From positions 372,001-436,000 of the forward strand of contig NZ_JAJVKW010000007.1 of NCBI RefSeq assembly GCF_024198255.1: a stretch of DNA of 64,000 bases. The letters run 5' to 3'. The notes under the pieces were generated by a model. It saw only the letters and a program-made list of their open reading frames with translations, did no database searches and was not told where the DNA came from. Below are positions 22,771-32,025 of this stretch, in pieces; positions within the stretch are counted from its first letter, which is position 1; every line of letters starts with the position of its first letter. The DNA is from Myxococcus guangdongensis (GTDB lineage Bacteria > Myxococcota > Myxococcia > Myxococcales > Myxococcaceae). The position numbers were made by a program, and so were the translations under genes.

Positions 22771-23331
22771 ATGCGTTTGCTTCGACGAACCGCGCTCGCC
22801 TCCGCGTTCTGCTGCGGCCTGCTCGCCCTCACTGGCTGCCCGGACAAGACGACTCCCGGAGCCCCCGATGCGAGCGTCGCCGACGTGCCCGAGGCTCCGA
22901 AAACCCCGCCTCCGACCACGTTCGCGCTCCGCTACCAGCCCCTGGCCGATGCCGGCACGGGCGAACTCGCGGAGGTCTCCCTCGAGCCCGGCGACAAGCC
23001 GCTCATCCAGCCCACCTCGAGCCTCGAGCTCACGGCCTCGCGCGGCCTTCGCAACTACCGGATCCGCCTGTTCGACGAGGCTGAACGCGCCATGGTCTCC
23101 GACGACGTCGCCGAGGAATCCGACGACAAGCTCGTCTACCGCATCGTCCTGCCTCAGCCGCTGAAGACCGGGTTCTCGTACACGCTGGTCGTCGATGCCC
23201 AGACCGGCACGGCCTTCACGGACACCCTAGGTCGCGAGGTCGACGAGCTCCGGACCACGTTCCAGGTCGCCGGCGACAAGGAAAAGCCGGCCCCGGCCCC
23301 AGCGCCCTCGAAGAAGAAAAAACGTCGATAA
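22771..23331 (+). CDS. Putative lipoprotein with an Ig-like fold
   Basis: 186 residues from the ATG at 22771 (a GTG at 22762 would add three residues). The basic start MRLLRRT, hydrophobic core and lipobox LALTGC indicate a lipoprotein. A Pro/Asp/Ala-rich spacer (28-50) leads to a beta-rich domain of about 110 residues, whose ordering resembles bacterial Ig-like domains (FSYTLVVDAQTGTAFTDTLG is typical of such folds). The protein ends in an Ala/Pro stretch and a basic KKKKRR tail. The family is not recognised and the role is unknown. The gene converges with the DUF3014 gene across the octamer array. Confidence 0.8.
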   Translation: MRLLRRTALASAFCCGLLALTGCPDKTTPGAPDASVADVPEAPKTPPPTTFALRYQPLADAGTGELAEVSLEPGDKPLIQPTSSLELTASRGLRNYRIRLFDEAERAMVSDDVAEESDDKLVYRIVLPQPLKTGFSYTLVVDAQTGTAFTDTLGREVDELRTTFQVAGDKEKPAPAPAPSKKKKRR

Positions 23332-23342
23332 GCAGGCCCTCG

Positions 23343-23454
23343 GAACATTCCTGGGACGCGGAGAATGTTCCGCCGGCCTCAGGAATGTTCAAAGCGACCC
23401 CAAGAACATTCTCCTGGGGCCCCGGAATGTTCACGGGCGCGGACCCGAACATTC
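23343..23454. repeat. Array of six GAACATTC/GAATGTTC octamers at 20-22 bp spacing
   Basis: Exact octamers start at 23343 (GAACATTC), 23363 (GAATGTTC), 23383 (GAATGTTC), 23404 (GAACATTC), 23425 (GAATGTTC) and 23447 (GAACATTC). The two words are reverse complements of each other, and each has a GAA..TTC dyad. Start-to-start distances are 20, 20, 21, 21 and 22 bp, about two helical turns, so all sites face nearly the same side of the DNA. The sequences between them differ. The array lies wholly in the convergent gap between two genes. Confidence 0.85.
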
Positions 23455-23476
23455 ACGCCTGAGTCCCGGGCCCCCA

Positions 23477-23496
23477 ACATCTCGATCCCGAGATGT
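23477..23496. terminator. Hairpin at the end of the octamer array
   Basis: A perfect 8-bp stem (ACATCTCG / CGAGATGT) with an ATCC loop lies 19 bp before the end of the minus-strand DUF3014 gene. It could terminate either convergent transcript. There is no U-tract. Confidence 0.5.
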
Positions 23497-23514
23497 AGCG
23501 CCCTCCCAGGCCCG

Positions 23515-24336
23515 CTAACGCTCCGCCACGGGCGGCAGGTCCAGCGCCGTTTGAAGCTCCTTCAGCTTGGCCTGGATGACCCGGATGTTCTGCGGGCCCA
23601 TGCGCAGCAGGTGCTTCTGCGCCTTGCTCAAGCCCTCCAGCTCGGGCGACGCGTAGACATAGAGCCCGCCCTGCGGCTGGACCTCGAGCGCACCCTCCGG
23701 AACCGGAACCGAGAGCAGATGCTCGATGGCCCGGTTGAGCGTCGAGTCGAACGCCTGTCCCGGCGGTGCAATCTCCCGATGCGCCTGGTCGATGAGCGGC
23801 TTCAAGTCCCGGAACAGGCTCCGAGCCACCTGCGCGTCGAACGTCCCGAACACGCGCGCGATCAGGTCGTACCGGGCATGGCTGCGCGGGTCGACGGTCA
23901 TCTTCTTGTCCTTGCCCTTGCCCTCGACGACCTGGAACCCGCCCGTCGGCGCCAGGAACCCCAGCACCATCCGGGGGCTCGCGCCTTCCGCGACGTTGTT
24001 CACGGCCGCCGTCACCCGGCGCACCAGGTCCTTCTCCTGAAGCCAGCGCTGGAGCTCCGCTTCCTCCGACATCCGGCTCGCCAGCTCGCGGACCCGGCCG
24101 TCACTCTCCGGCAGCGACTCCGTGGGCGTCACGGGCGCGACCCCGGCATCGACGGGCTTCGGAGCCTCCGCCACCACGGGCACCGGCTCCGGCTGCTTGC
24201 CGCGGAACACCCCCAACGCCACGGCCACGCCCACCCCCACGGCCACCAGGGGGCCTCCAATCAGCGCGGCCTTCTTCCCAGCCGAGCTGGACGTGGGCGT
24301 CTCCGAGCTCTGCATCGGGTCCGTCGGTTCGCTCAT
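23515..24336 (-). CDS. DUF3014-domain protein
   Basis: 273 residues. A short cytoplasmic start (MSEPTDPMQSSETPT) is followed by one membrane helix (about 25-45, GGPLVAVGVGVAVALGVF). A Pro/Ala/Val linker and a helical domain with the features of DUF3014 (DLVRRVTAAVNNVAEG, YDLIARVFGTFDAQ) follow. Function is unknown; topology suggests an inner-membrane protein with a periplasmic domain. The ATG at 24336 has GGAGGGA eight bases upstream and is preferred to an in-frame start at 24405. Confidence 0.85.
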   Translation of the reverse strand: MSEPTDPMQSSETPTSSSAGKKAALIGGPLVAVGVGVAVALGVFRGKQPEPVPVVAEAPKPVDAGVAPVTPTESLPESDGRVRELASRMSEEAELQRWLQEKDLVRRVTAAVNNVAEGASPRMVLGFLAPTGGFQVVEGKGKDKKMTVDPRSHARYDLIARVFGTFDAQVARSLFRDLKPLIDQAHREIAPPGQAFDSTLNRAIEHLLSVPVPEGALEVQPQGGLYVYASPELEGLSKAQKHLLRMGPQNIRVIQAKLKELQTALDLPPVAER

Positions 24337-24479
24337 GTGCGCATCCCTCCAGGGTGAGTCACACCCTACAAACGACTCCCCGGCGCATTCCACGGCCCCG
24401 GCCACACGCCGACGCCCGGTTGTTCACCAAAAGAGACTCCAGAAGGGTGACGACACGAAACCACCCTGCCCGCTCCGGC

Positions 24480-25361
24480 TCAGGGAACCTGCTCCTCCGC
24501 GCGGACCCGGGCAAGCGTCTGCAGGTCCCGCTCAGTGGGCCCCAGCTCCAGGATGATGCGGCTCACGTCGTACAGGACATCCCCGCGCTCGAACACGGGC
24601 AGCCGGGGTACATCCTGGTTCAAGTCATCCGCGCCGCGGTTGTACGCCACGTCCATCAGCGTGCGGAGCTGGAACGAGTCATACAGGTTGTACTCCACCA
24701 GGAACCGCAGGGCCTCCACGTCGCCACGCCGCGTGTACGCGCGCCACAGCAGCACCGCGTCGTAGCCGTTCACGCCCTTCATGTGCGGCGGACGCTCGGC
24801 GCCAATCTGGCCCTCGATGTCCTTCAACCCGCCGCCCATCCCCAATCGCCGCGTGACGAAGCGCAAATCAATGTGCGCCTCCGGCACCGGGAAGCGCGCC
24901 GGCCCGAAGTAGTTCTTCAACACCGGCACGTCGAAGGTGGAGCCGTTGAACGTCACCCACAGCCGTCGGGCCGCCATCGCCTCCGGCAGCGCGTCCATGT
25001 TCCGACCCTGGATGAACACGTGCAGCCCGGTCGAGTCGAACAGGCTCACCACCGTGGGCGCCTGCGCCTCGCGGCCATCCGTCTCGATGTCGAAGTAGAC
25101 GGCGTCGTGCTGGAACTCGGGATACAGCCGCCAGTGCTCCCGCTGCGGAATCAGCTCCGCGAGCCGCCGCAAGTCCCTGCGCTCCAGCGCCTCGCGACCC
25201 TGCGCAAGCCGCTCGCGCGCGATGTCGTCCGTCTTCCGGGTGATGGCCACACCCTGGCCGGCCGCCGGAAAGTCATCCCAGCTCTTGATGCCGCGCGCCC
25301 ACAAGTCCTTCTCGCGCCAGGGCCCCACGCCGGGGATGTGCTGGAACGTCCGCTGAAGCAT
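24480..25361 (-). CDS. RNase H-like (YprB-type) 3'-5' exonuclease-fold protein
   Basis: 293 residues. A helix-hairpin-like start (FQHIPGVGPWREKDLWARGI) precedes a DEDD-type nuclease fold: YFDIETDG supplies the first Asp/Glu, then FNGSTFDVP, HIDLRF, and YNLYDSFQL with the last Asp. These match the predicted ribonuclease H-like domain family that includes B. subtilis YprB. The substrate is unknown. The ATG at 25361 overlaps the TGA of the Nudix gene (TGATG), so translation is likely coupled. A longer in-frame version to 25610 would be antifamily sequence and is rejected. Confidence 0.88.
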   Translation of the reverse strand: MLQRTFQHIPGVGPWREKDLWARGIKSWDDFPAAGQGVAITRKTDDIARERLAQGREALERRDLRRLAELIPQREHWRLYPEFQHDAVYFDIETDGREAQAPTVVSLFDSTGLHVFIQGRNMDALPEAMAARRLWVTFNGSTFDVPVLKNYFGPARFPVPEAHIDLRFVTRRLGMGGGLKDIEGQIGAERPPHMKGVNGYDAVLLWRAYTRRGDVEALRFLVEYNLYDSFQLRTLMDVAYNRGADDLNQDVPRLPVFERGDVLYDVSRIILELGPTERDLQTLARVRAEEQVP

Positions 25362-25789
25362 CAATCGAGCGCGCCCAGCCTTCCCGCCACCAGCTCGTCC
25401 AGCAGCGGGATGTCCGCCTCGCAGAACGGCAGGGCCTGCATCTCCACCGGCGTCCGGAACGCCAGCGCATGCGCACCCAGCGGCTTCGGCTCGCCCGACA
25501 CCACCCGCGCCGCGTAGAGCACCAGCTCCACCGTCAGGTCCGGGTACGTGTGCCGCCCCTCCCACAGCCGCCGGCCCACGGAGAGTTCGACGTCCAGCTC
25601 CTCGCGACACTCACGGGCGAGCGCCACCTCGTCCGTCTCCCCGGCCTCCACCTTGCCGCCAGGGAACTCCCACAGGAGCGCGCGGCTCCCACCGGGGAGC
25701 CGCTGCTGCACCAGGAAGCGCTGGGTGTCGACGGGACCGGGAATCAGCGCCGCCACCACGCGGACCGTCCGGGTCGTCACCGTCGTCAC
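25361..25789 (-). CDS. Nudix hydrolase, MutT-like
   Basis: 142 residues. The Nudix box is complete: GGKVEAGE, seven residues, then REELDVEL. The protein has the size and layout of MutT-type enzymes that hydrolyse oxidised nucleoside triphosphates such as 8-oxo-dGTP, but the substrate is not proven by sequence. The GTG at 25789 overlaps the TGA of the bamB gene (GTGA), and its stop overlaps the start of the nuclease gene, so all three genes are translationally linked. A second in-frame GTG at 25780 would remove three residues. Confidence 0.92.
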   Translation of the reverse strand: MTTVTTRTVRVVAALIPGPVDTQRFLVQQRLPGGSRALLWEFPGGKVEAGETDEVALARECREELDVELSVGRRLWEGRHTYPDLTVELVLYAARVVSGEPKPLGAHALAFRTPVEMQALPFCEADIPLLDELVAGRLGALD

Positions 25790-26949
25790 CCCTTCAATCC
25801 GTTGAAGTCCAACGCGTAGAGCCAGCCGTTGTTGGAGAGCACGAACAGCTTCGAGCCCGCCACGAAGGGCGTGGCCGAGACGCCATCCCCCGGGTTCCAC
25901 GAGACGCGCGACTGCCCCGTCTTCGGGTCCAGGAACAGCAACGCGCGCTGGATGGGGACGATCAGCATTCCCTTGGCGAACACCGGCGCCTGCGCGGCCC
26001 TTTCGCCCAGGGGGTGCGTCCACAGGAGCCGCCCGTCCTCCGCCAGGTAGGCATCCACCCGGCCGTCACCCACCGCGAAGAGCATCTTCCCCTTCGACAG
26101 CAGCGACGTCATGCCGCCCACGGAGCTCGTCCAGACCAGGTCACCGGACTCCGCCTCGAGCGCGTAGATGCCGCTCTTGTACGAGGCCACGTAGAGCTGA
26201 CCGTGCTCGTCCATCACCGGCGTCGAGTCCACGTCCAGGAACTCGTTGCCGCTGCCCGACAGCGACTTCTCCCAGTTGGCGCTGCCGTCCCGCATGGCCA
26301 GCGACACGACGTAGCCGTCGGAGAAGCCCACGTAGACGTCGCCATCGCGGACCAGCGGCGTGGAAGCGCCACGCACCGAGAAGCCCGACGGAGGATCCCT
26401 GCGGTACTGCCAGGCCCACACGCCGTCCGCGGCCTTCACCGCGAACAGGGTGTCGCTCTCGGAGGCCACCAGCACCAGGCCCTCGGAGATGACAGGCACC
26501 GTCGCCAGCGACTCGCCGGCCGCGTACTTCCACTTCTCCTCGCCCGTGGCCGCGTCCAGCGCGTACAGCGTGCCGTCACCGCCGGGGACGAAGGCGACGC
26601 CGTCGCTCACCCGGGCGCCCGCCGCGAAGCGCGTGCTGGTCTTCTTCGACCACTTGACCTTGCCATCCGAGTCGATGCCGCGGATGAACCCGTCCCGCGT
26701 CAGCGCGATGACCGTCTTGCTCAGCCCGTCGTACGCCGGCGTCGCGACCTCGCGCGGGGCGTACTCCATGAGGGTGGGCGTCACCAGCGGAGCCCACCAG
26801 GCCACGGAGAAGTAATCCAGCGGAGGGGCCTGCTCCGTCCGAGGCAGCTCCGGATTGCCGTAGCGAGGCAGGCTGCTGCAGCCGCCCAGGAGACCGAGCG
26901 CCACGGCGCTCCCCAGCCAATGCTTCCAGCTCACGAGCTGCTTCCTCAT
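25786..26949 (-). CDS. bamB: Outer-membrane assembly lipoprotein BamB-like (PQQ-type beta-propeller)
   Basis: 387 residues. A signal peptide with lipobox LLGGC (Cys24) is followed by repeated beta-propeller blades with the PQQ-like pattern, such as GTLYALDAATGEEKWKY, GIYALEAESGDLVW and LLFLDPKTGQSRVSW. BamB supports insertion of outer-membrane proteins by the BAM complex from the periplasmic face. The call rests on blade sequence, lipoprotein anchor, length and context: bamB next to yfgM and der is also found in E. coli. The upstream YfgM-like gene ends 8 nt before this ATG. Confidence 0.88.
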   Translation of the reverse strand: MRKQLVSWKHWLGSAVALGLLGGCSSLPRYGNPELPRTEQAPPLDYFSVAWWAPLVTPTLMEYAPREVATPAYDGLSKTVIALTRDGFIRGIDSDGKVKWSKKTSTRFAAGARVSDGVAFVPGGDGTLYALDAATGEEKWKYAAGESLATVPVISEGLVLVASESDTLFAVKAADGVWAWQYRRDPPSGFSVRGASTPLVRDGDVYVGFSDGYVVSLAMRDGSANWEKSLSGSGNEFLDVDSTPVMDEHGQLYVASYKSGIYALEAESGDLVWTSSVGGMTSLLSKGKMLFAVGDGRVDAYLAEDGRLLWTHPLGERAAQAPVFAKGMLIVPIQRALLFLDPKTGQSRVSWNPGDGVSATPFVAGSKLFVLSNNGWLYALDFNGLKG

Positions 26950-26957
26950 CGTCCGTG

Positions 26958-27758
26958 CTACCCCGCGTCCGGAACGGCGGCGGCGGGCTGCGCCGGGGCC
27001 GGAATCTTCACGCCCTGCGAGGCCAGCACCGCCAGCCGCTCGCTCGACAGCCGCGCCGCGGTGGTGTTCGGGTGGTCCGTCGACACCTTCGACAGGACGC
27101 TGGCCGCCTCGTCCTTCTTGTCCTGCGCGATGAGCATGCGGCCCTTGTGGTAGTCGCCCATGCCCGCCAGGAACTCACCACCGCCCGCGGCGCCCATCTG
27201 CTCGAAGGCCTTGAGGGCCTCGTCGAACTTCTTCTCCGCCTCGAAGGCGTAGCCCTGGCCCTCGAACGCACCCGCGCGCAGCGGATCATTCTGGGAGGCG
27301 CCCTTCAGGAAGTCGCCGAAGGAGGTCTGCGCGTCCGCGAAGTTGCCCAGGCGGAACTGCGCCTCGCCCAGCGACAGCGCGGCCGTGGTGGCCGAACGGG
27401 TGCCGCCGTGCTCCTTGCGGAAGTCCGACAGGGCCTTCACCAGCGCCTCGTCGCGCTCCTTCACGGTCTTGAAGGGCGTCTCGGTGTCGCCCGGCTGCGC
27501 GGGCTGCACGCCGTCGATGGGGCGGTCCAGCACGGAGAGCGCCTGGCCCAGGGCCTGGGACGCCTTCTCCTCGCCGCGCTTGGACAGCTCGCTCGCGATG
27601 GCCGCGCCCACGCCGCCGAGGATGATGACGGCCACGACGATGCCGATGAGCTTCTGCCGCTGGGCCAGCCAATCACGCGCGTCGTTGCCCACCTTCTGGA
27701 AGGTGTCCGGCTGACGAAGCTCCTGCTGGCGAATCTTCTCGGTCTTGGTTCCAGCCAC
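26958..27758 (-). CDS. YfgM-like membrane-anchored tetratricopeptide protein
   Basis: 266 residues from a GTG at 27758 (GAGAGG nine bases upstream). About 33 charged cytoplasmic residues precede one helix (LIGIVVAVIILGGVGAAIA). A periplasmic region of TPR-like helical pairs follows (LGEAQFRLGNFADAQTSF, FEAEKKFDEALKAFEQMG, GRMLIAQDKKDEAASVLSKV), with an Ala/Pro tail. This is the YfgM topology. YfgM is an ancillary SecYEG subunit linked to periplasmic chaperones. The neighbours der and bamB are the same as in E. coli, which supports the call. Confidence 0.82.
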   Translation of the reverse strand: MAGTKTEKIRQQELRQPDTFQKVGNDARDWLAQRQKLIGIVVAVIILGGVGAAIASELSKRGEEKASQALGQALSVLDRPIDGVQPAQPGDTETPFKTVKERDEALVKALSDFRKEHGGTRSATTAALSLGEAQFRLGNFADAQTSFGDFLKGASQNDPLRAGAFEGQGYAFEAEKKFDEALKAFEQMGAAGGGEFLAGMGDYHKGRMLIAQDKKDEAASVLSKVSTDHPNTTAARLSSERLAVLASQGVKIPAPAQPAAAVPDAG

Positions 27759-27861
27759 GTCGGTCAACCTCTCTCTGCGCTTCGATGCTCTACCCTGTCG
27801 GAGAGCGGGAGGGCGGCGCACTGTACGGAGCGCGCGCCGCGAGTGTCAACGCACGGACGCT

Positions 27862-29241
27862 TCAGTTCTTGCCCTGGAGGTGGGGCTTCTTTCGCGCCTC
27901 ACGCTTCGCCTTGCCGGGGCGCTCCTTGAAGACGAGCCGGATGGGCACGCGCAAGTCGAACGTCTTGCGGAGCTGATTGGTGATGTAGCGCTTGTACATG
28001 TCCGGAACGCCTTCCGGGTAGTTGCACGTGAGCGCGAACGTCGGGGGCGCCGCCGCCACCTGGGTGATGTAGTACAGGCGCAGGGGCTTGCCCCGGGCGA
28101 TGGGCGCCGGGTGGTTGTCCACCATGTGCTCCAACAGGCGATTGAGCTGGGGCGTGGGCGCCCGGAACCGGAACTGCTCGGCCAGCTCCACCGCCACGTC
28201 CACCACCTTCTCCACCTTGGAGCCCGTCAGCGCGGAGGTGAACAGGATGGGCGCGTAGCCCACGAACTTCAGCGCGTGCTTGAGCGACTCGCGGAAGGCC
28301 TCCTGGCGACGCTGGTCCTGGTCCACCAGGTCCCACTTGTTCACCACGATGACCAGCGCCCGGCCCCGCTCCTCGGCCAGGCCCGCAAGCTTCGCGTCCT
28401 GATCCACCGCGGGCTCGGTGGCGTCCATCAACAGCACCGCCACGTCGCTGCGCTCCATCACCTTCAGCGCCGCGATGACCGAGTACTTCTCGATCTGGTG
28501 GGCAATCGTCTTCTTGCGCCGGATGCCCGCGGTGTCCGTGAGCAACAGCTTCTTGCCCTTGTACTCGAGCGGCGAGTCGATGGGATCCCGCGTGGTCCCC
28601 GGCACGTCGCTGGCCACCACCCGCTTCTCCTTCAGGATGGCGTTGACCAGGGTGCTCTTGCCCACGTTGGGCCGGCCGATGATGGCCACGCGGATGACGC
28701 CGTCGTCCGGGGGCGCGGTGTCGTCCTCGCCCTCTTCCTTGGGCGGCAGCTTCTCCACCACCTCGTCGAACAGCCCGTTGACGCCCAGGTTGTGCTCGGC
28801 GGACAGCGGGTGCACCTCACCCAGGCCCAGCTTGTAGAAGTCCGCGGCCAGGGCCTGCATCGTGCCCGTGGTGTTGTCCAGCTTGTTGGCCGCGACGATG
28901 ACGGGCTTGCCGCTCTTGCGCAGGTAGCTGGCCACCGCCACGTCCGCGGGCGTGACGCCGTCGCGTCCGTCCACGACGAAGACGATGACGTCGCACTCCT
29001 CCACGGCCAGCTGCGCCTGCTCGCGCACCTGCTGCAGCAGGGAGTCCTTCTCACCGGGGACGAAGCCGCCCGTGTCGATGAAGGTGAACGAGCGGCCTCC
29101 CCACACCGCGTCCGCGTAGTGGCGATCCCGCGTCACGCCCGGCTGATCCTCCACCAGCGCGAGGCGCCTGCCGATGAGGCGGTTGAACAGCGTGCTCTTG
29201 CCCACGTTGGGGCGTCCGACAATGGCGACCAGGGGCTTCAT
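27862..29241 (-). CDS. der: Ribosome-assembly GTPase Der (EngA)
   Basis: 459 residues with the family's two tandem GTPase domains. The first P-loop is in VAIVGRPNVGKSTLFNRL at the N-terminus, and the second is in VAIIGRPNVGKSTLVNAI near 185. Both have DTxG and NKxD motifs (DTGGFVPGEKD, ANKLDN; DTAGIRRKKTI, VNKWDL). A KH-like domain and a basic tail (KAKREARKKPHLQGKN) follow. Der acts in 50S subunit assembly. The ATG at 29241 is one base after the Era stop (TGAGATG), so Era and Der are co-translated. Confidence 0.98.
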   Translation of the reverse strand: MKPLVAIVGRPNVGKSTLFNRLIGRRLALVEDQPGVTRDRHYADAVWGGRSFTFIDTGGFVPGEKDSLLQQVREQAQLAVEECDVIVFVVDGRDGVTPADVAVASYLRKSGKPVIVAANKLDNTTGTMQALAADFYKLGLGEVHPLSAEHNLGVNGLFDEVVEKLPPKEEGEDDTAPPDDGVIRVAIIGRPNVGKSTLVNAILKEKRVVASDVPGTTRDPIDSPLEYKGKKLLLTDTAGIRRKKTIAHQIEKYSVIAALKVMERSDVAVLLMDATEPAVDQDAKLAGLAEERGRALVIVVNKWDLVDQDQRRQEAFRESLKHALKFVGYAPILFTSALTGSKVEKVVDVAVELAEQFRFRAPTPQLNRLLEHMVDNHPAPIARGKPLRLYYITQVAAAPPTFALTCNYPEGVPDMYKRYITNQLRKTFDLRVPIRLVFKERPGKAKREARKKPHLQGKN

Positions 29242-29242
29242 C

Positions 29243-30187
29243 TCAGTCGTATCCCAGCTTCTTGAGGCCTTCGGGGCGCTCGCTCCAGCGCGGCTCCACC
29301 CGGACACGCAGGTCCAGGTAGACATGCGCGCCCAGCAGCCGCTGCACGGACTTGCGCGCGTCGGTGCCAATCGTTTTCAACATCTGACCCTGCTTGCCGA
29401 TGATGATGGCCTTCTGGCTGTCGCGCTCCACGTAGATGGACGCGGCGATGCGGATGAGTCCGCCCAGCTGGCCCGGCGGCGTGCCCGGACGGGGCTCGCG
29501 CTCGGATTCATCGAAGATGTCCACCAGCACCGCCGTGGAGTACGGAATCTCCTGACGGCAGTGCCGCAGCACCTGCTCGCGGATGTACTCCGCCACCAGC
29601 GTGCGCTCCTGCTGGTCGGTGAGCATGTCCTCGTCGAACAGGCGCTCGCCCTCCGGCAGGTGGCCCAGCACCGCCTGGAACAGCCGCTCCACGCCGTCCT
29701 TCTCCCGGGCGGAGATGGGCACCACCTCTGCGAACGGGAACTCCTGCCGGTACAAATCAATCAGCGGCAGCAGCGCCGCCTTGGGCAGCGAGTCGATCTT
29801 GTTGATGACCAGGAAGGTGGGCTTGCCCAGCTTCTGCAGCCGCTCGAGGATGGTGCGGTTGCCCGGGCTCACCTCGAGCTTCTCGCCGGCGGGCGGCTCG
29901 ATGAGGAAGAGGACCAGGTCCACCTCCTCCGCGGCCTGCAGCGCCGTCTCCACCATGTAGCGGTTGAGCTCCCCCTTGGCCTGGTGGATGCCGGGGGTGT
30001 CGATGAAGGCGACCTGCCCCTCGGGGCGCGTCACCACGCCGAGGATGCGGTTGCGGGTCGTCTGCGGCTTGCCGGAGACGATGGCGATCTTCTCACCGGT
30101 GAGCGCGTTGAGCAGGGTGCTCTTGCCCACGTTGGGGCGTCCGATGAGCGCGGCGAAGCCGCTGCGGTGGTTCTTGGGAGAGGCCAT
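29243..30187 (-). CDS. era: GTPase Era
   Basis: 314 residues. The GTPase domain has ALIGRPNVGKSTLLNALTG, the switch with DTPGIHQAKGELN and NKIDSLPK. The C-terminal KH domain includes IIIGKQGQMLKTIG, which binds the 3' end of 16S rRNA during 30S maturation. The ATG at 30187 is the family start; the in-frame TTG at 30247 adds 20 unrelated residues. A TATAGG -10-like hexamer lies about 70 bp upstream (30256-30261) without a clear -35. In many bacteria era follows rnc directly; here a cyclophilin gene lies between them. Confidence 0.98.
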   Translation of the reverse strand: MASPKNHRSGFAALIGRPNVGKSTLLNALTGEKIAIVSGKPQTTRNRILGVVTRPEGQVAFIDTPGIHQAKGELNRYMVETALQAAEEVDLVLFLIEPPAGEKLEVSPGNRTILERLQKLGKPTFLVINKIDSLPKAALLPLIDLYRQEFPFAEVVPISAREKDGVERLFQAVLGHLPEGERLFDEDMLTDQQERTLVAEYIREQVLRHCRQEIPYSTAVLVDIFDESEREPRPGTPPGQLGGLIRIAASIYVERDSQKAIIIGKQGQMLKTIGTDARKSVQRLLGAHVYLDLRVRVEPRWSERPEGLKKLGYD

Positions 30188-30427
30188 TGCTTCGAAGGTG
30201 GTCTGGGAGTCCCGCGATGCCGGGAGCCCCTGAGGGGAGACTTCCAAATGAACGCCCTATAACAGACCCTCGTCCCTGGCTTCTGCCGGGGAGCGACGGG
30301 CGGGCGGGCGACCTACGGCTGGGACGTCAGGCGGCTCACCGTCCGCGGTGCGTCCTCCATGTCAACGTCACGACACTCCTCCCATCTACCAGAGCCCCGC
30401 CGAAGGCGCAGGCCCGTCTTTCACGTC

Positions 30428-31147
<720 letters not shown>

Positions 31148-31191
31148 GGGGGCGGCACCTTATTCCCCACCCCTCTCCCCTCCAAGGGGTT

Positions 31192-32016
31192 TCACGTCGG
31201 GGTGTCGTCCGGTGGCACTTCCGGCGTCACCGGCGCGGGGGTGGCTGTCCCCTCCTCGGGGGTGGGGGCCTGGCCCTCCTCGGGGCCCGGAGGCGGACTG
31301 GCGGCGGCCTCGCGCTTGAGGCGCTCCAGGGTGACCTGGGCCGCGCACTGCTCCGCCTCCTTCTTGCTGCGCCCCGAGGCGCGGGCGAAGGGCGCCTCCC
31401 CCAGCGACACCTCCACCTCGAACACCTTCGAGTGCTCCGGGCCCGCCTCGGACACCACGCGGTAGCGCGGCGACACCTTCAGCTTCTCGTGGGCCATCTC
31501 CTGCAGCAGCGTCTTGTAGTCCAGGCGCCCCTGGCCGCTGGAGACCTCGTCCAGCAGCTCCGCGAAGCACTTGTCCACCAGCTGCGCGGCGGTCTCCAGG
31601 CCCGCGCACAGGTAGATGGCGCCGAAGACGGCCTCGAGCGCGTCCGCCAGCACGGAGTTCTTCTCGCGCCCGCCCGACAGGCTCTCGCCCCGGCCCAGGA
31701 GCAGCAAGTCACCCAGGGGGACGCTCCGGGCCACGCGGGCCAGGCCGTCCTCGTTGACGATGCGCGCGCGCAGCTTGGTGAGGTCGCCCTCGGGCATGCC
31801 CGGGAAGCGGTCCATCAGCCGGTGGCTCACGGCCAGGTTCACCACCGAGTCCCCCAGGAACTCCAACCGTTGGTTGTCCTTGAGGTCCTTGTCCCGCGTC
31901 TCGTTGACGTAGGTCTTGTGGGTGAGCGCCTCGAGCGCGACCTCCCTGCGCGAGAACACGAACCCCAGCCGCTTCTCCAGGGCCTCCACCCGCTCCGACG
32001 GACTGAGCTTCTCCAC
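31192..32016 (-). CDS. rnc: Ribonuclease III
   Basis: 274 residues with a GTG start at 32016. The catalytic domain has the signature RLEFLGDSVVNLAVS and a downstream acidic site (ADALEAVFGAIYL). A double-stranded RNA-binding domain follows at about 160-230 (DYKTLLQEMAHEKLKVSPRY, GRSKKEAEQCAAQ). The enzyme cuts double-stranded rRNA precursors. The last 40 residues are Pro/Glu/Thr-rich and absent from shorter homologues. It is followed by the cyclophilin gene and preceded by a hypothetical gene ending 9 nt upstream. Confidence 0.97.
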   Translation of the reverse strand: MEKLSPSERVEALEKRLGFVFSRREVALEALTHKTYVNETRDKDLKDNQRLEFLGDSVVNLAVSHRLMDRFPGMPEGDLTKLRARIVNEDGLARVARSVPLGDLLLLGRGESLSGGREKNSVLADALEAVFGAIYLCAGLETAAQLVDKCFAELLDEVSSGQGRLDYKTLLQEMAHEKLKVSPRYRVVSEAGPEHSKVFEVEVSLGEAPFARASGRSKKEAEQCAAQVTLERLKREAAASPPPGPEEGQAPTPEEGTATPAPVTPEVPPDDTPT

Positions 32017-32025
32017 GGACGTCTC

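Noticed and set aside
22419-22919. Minus-strand frame of 166 codons in the same region
   Set aside because: No recognisable domain, and it is antisense to the lipoprotein signal region.
22305-23084. Plus-strand frame of 259 codons across the permease upstream region
   Set aside because: It overlaps the lipoprotein gene in another frame and has the composition of random GC-rich sequence. The lipoprotein frame has a real signal peptide and lipobox.
23343-23454. CRISPR array
   Set aside because: The repeated unit is only 8 bp, alternates in orientation, and the spacing is 20-22 bp with no repeat of normal CRISPR length; no cas genes are present.
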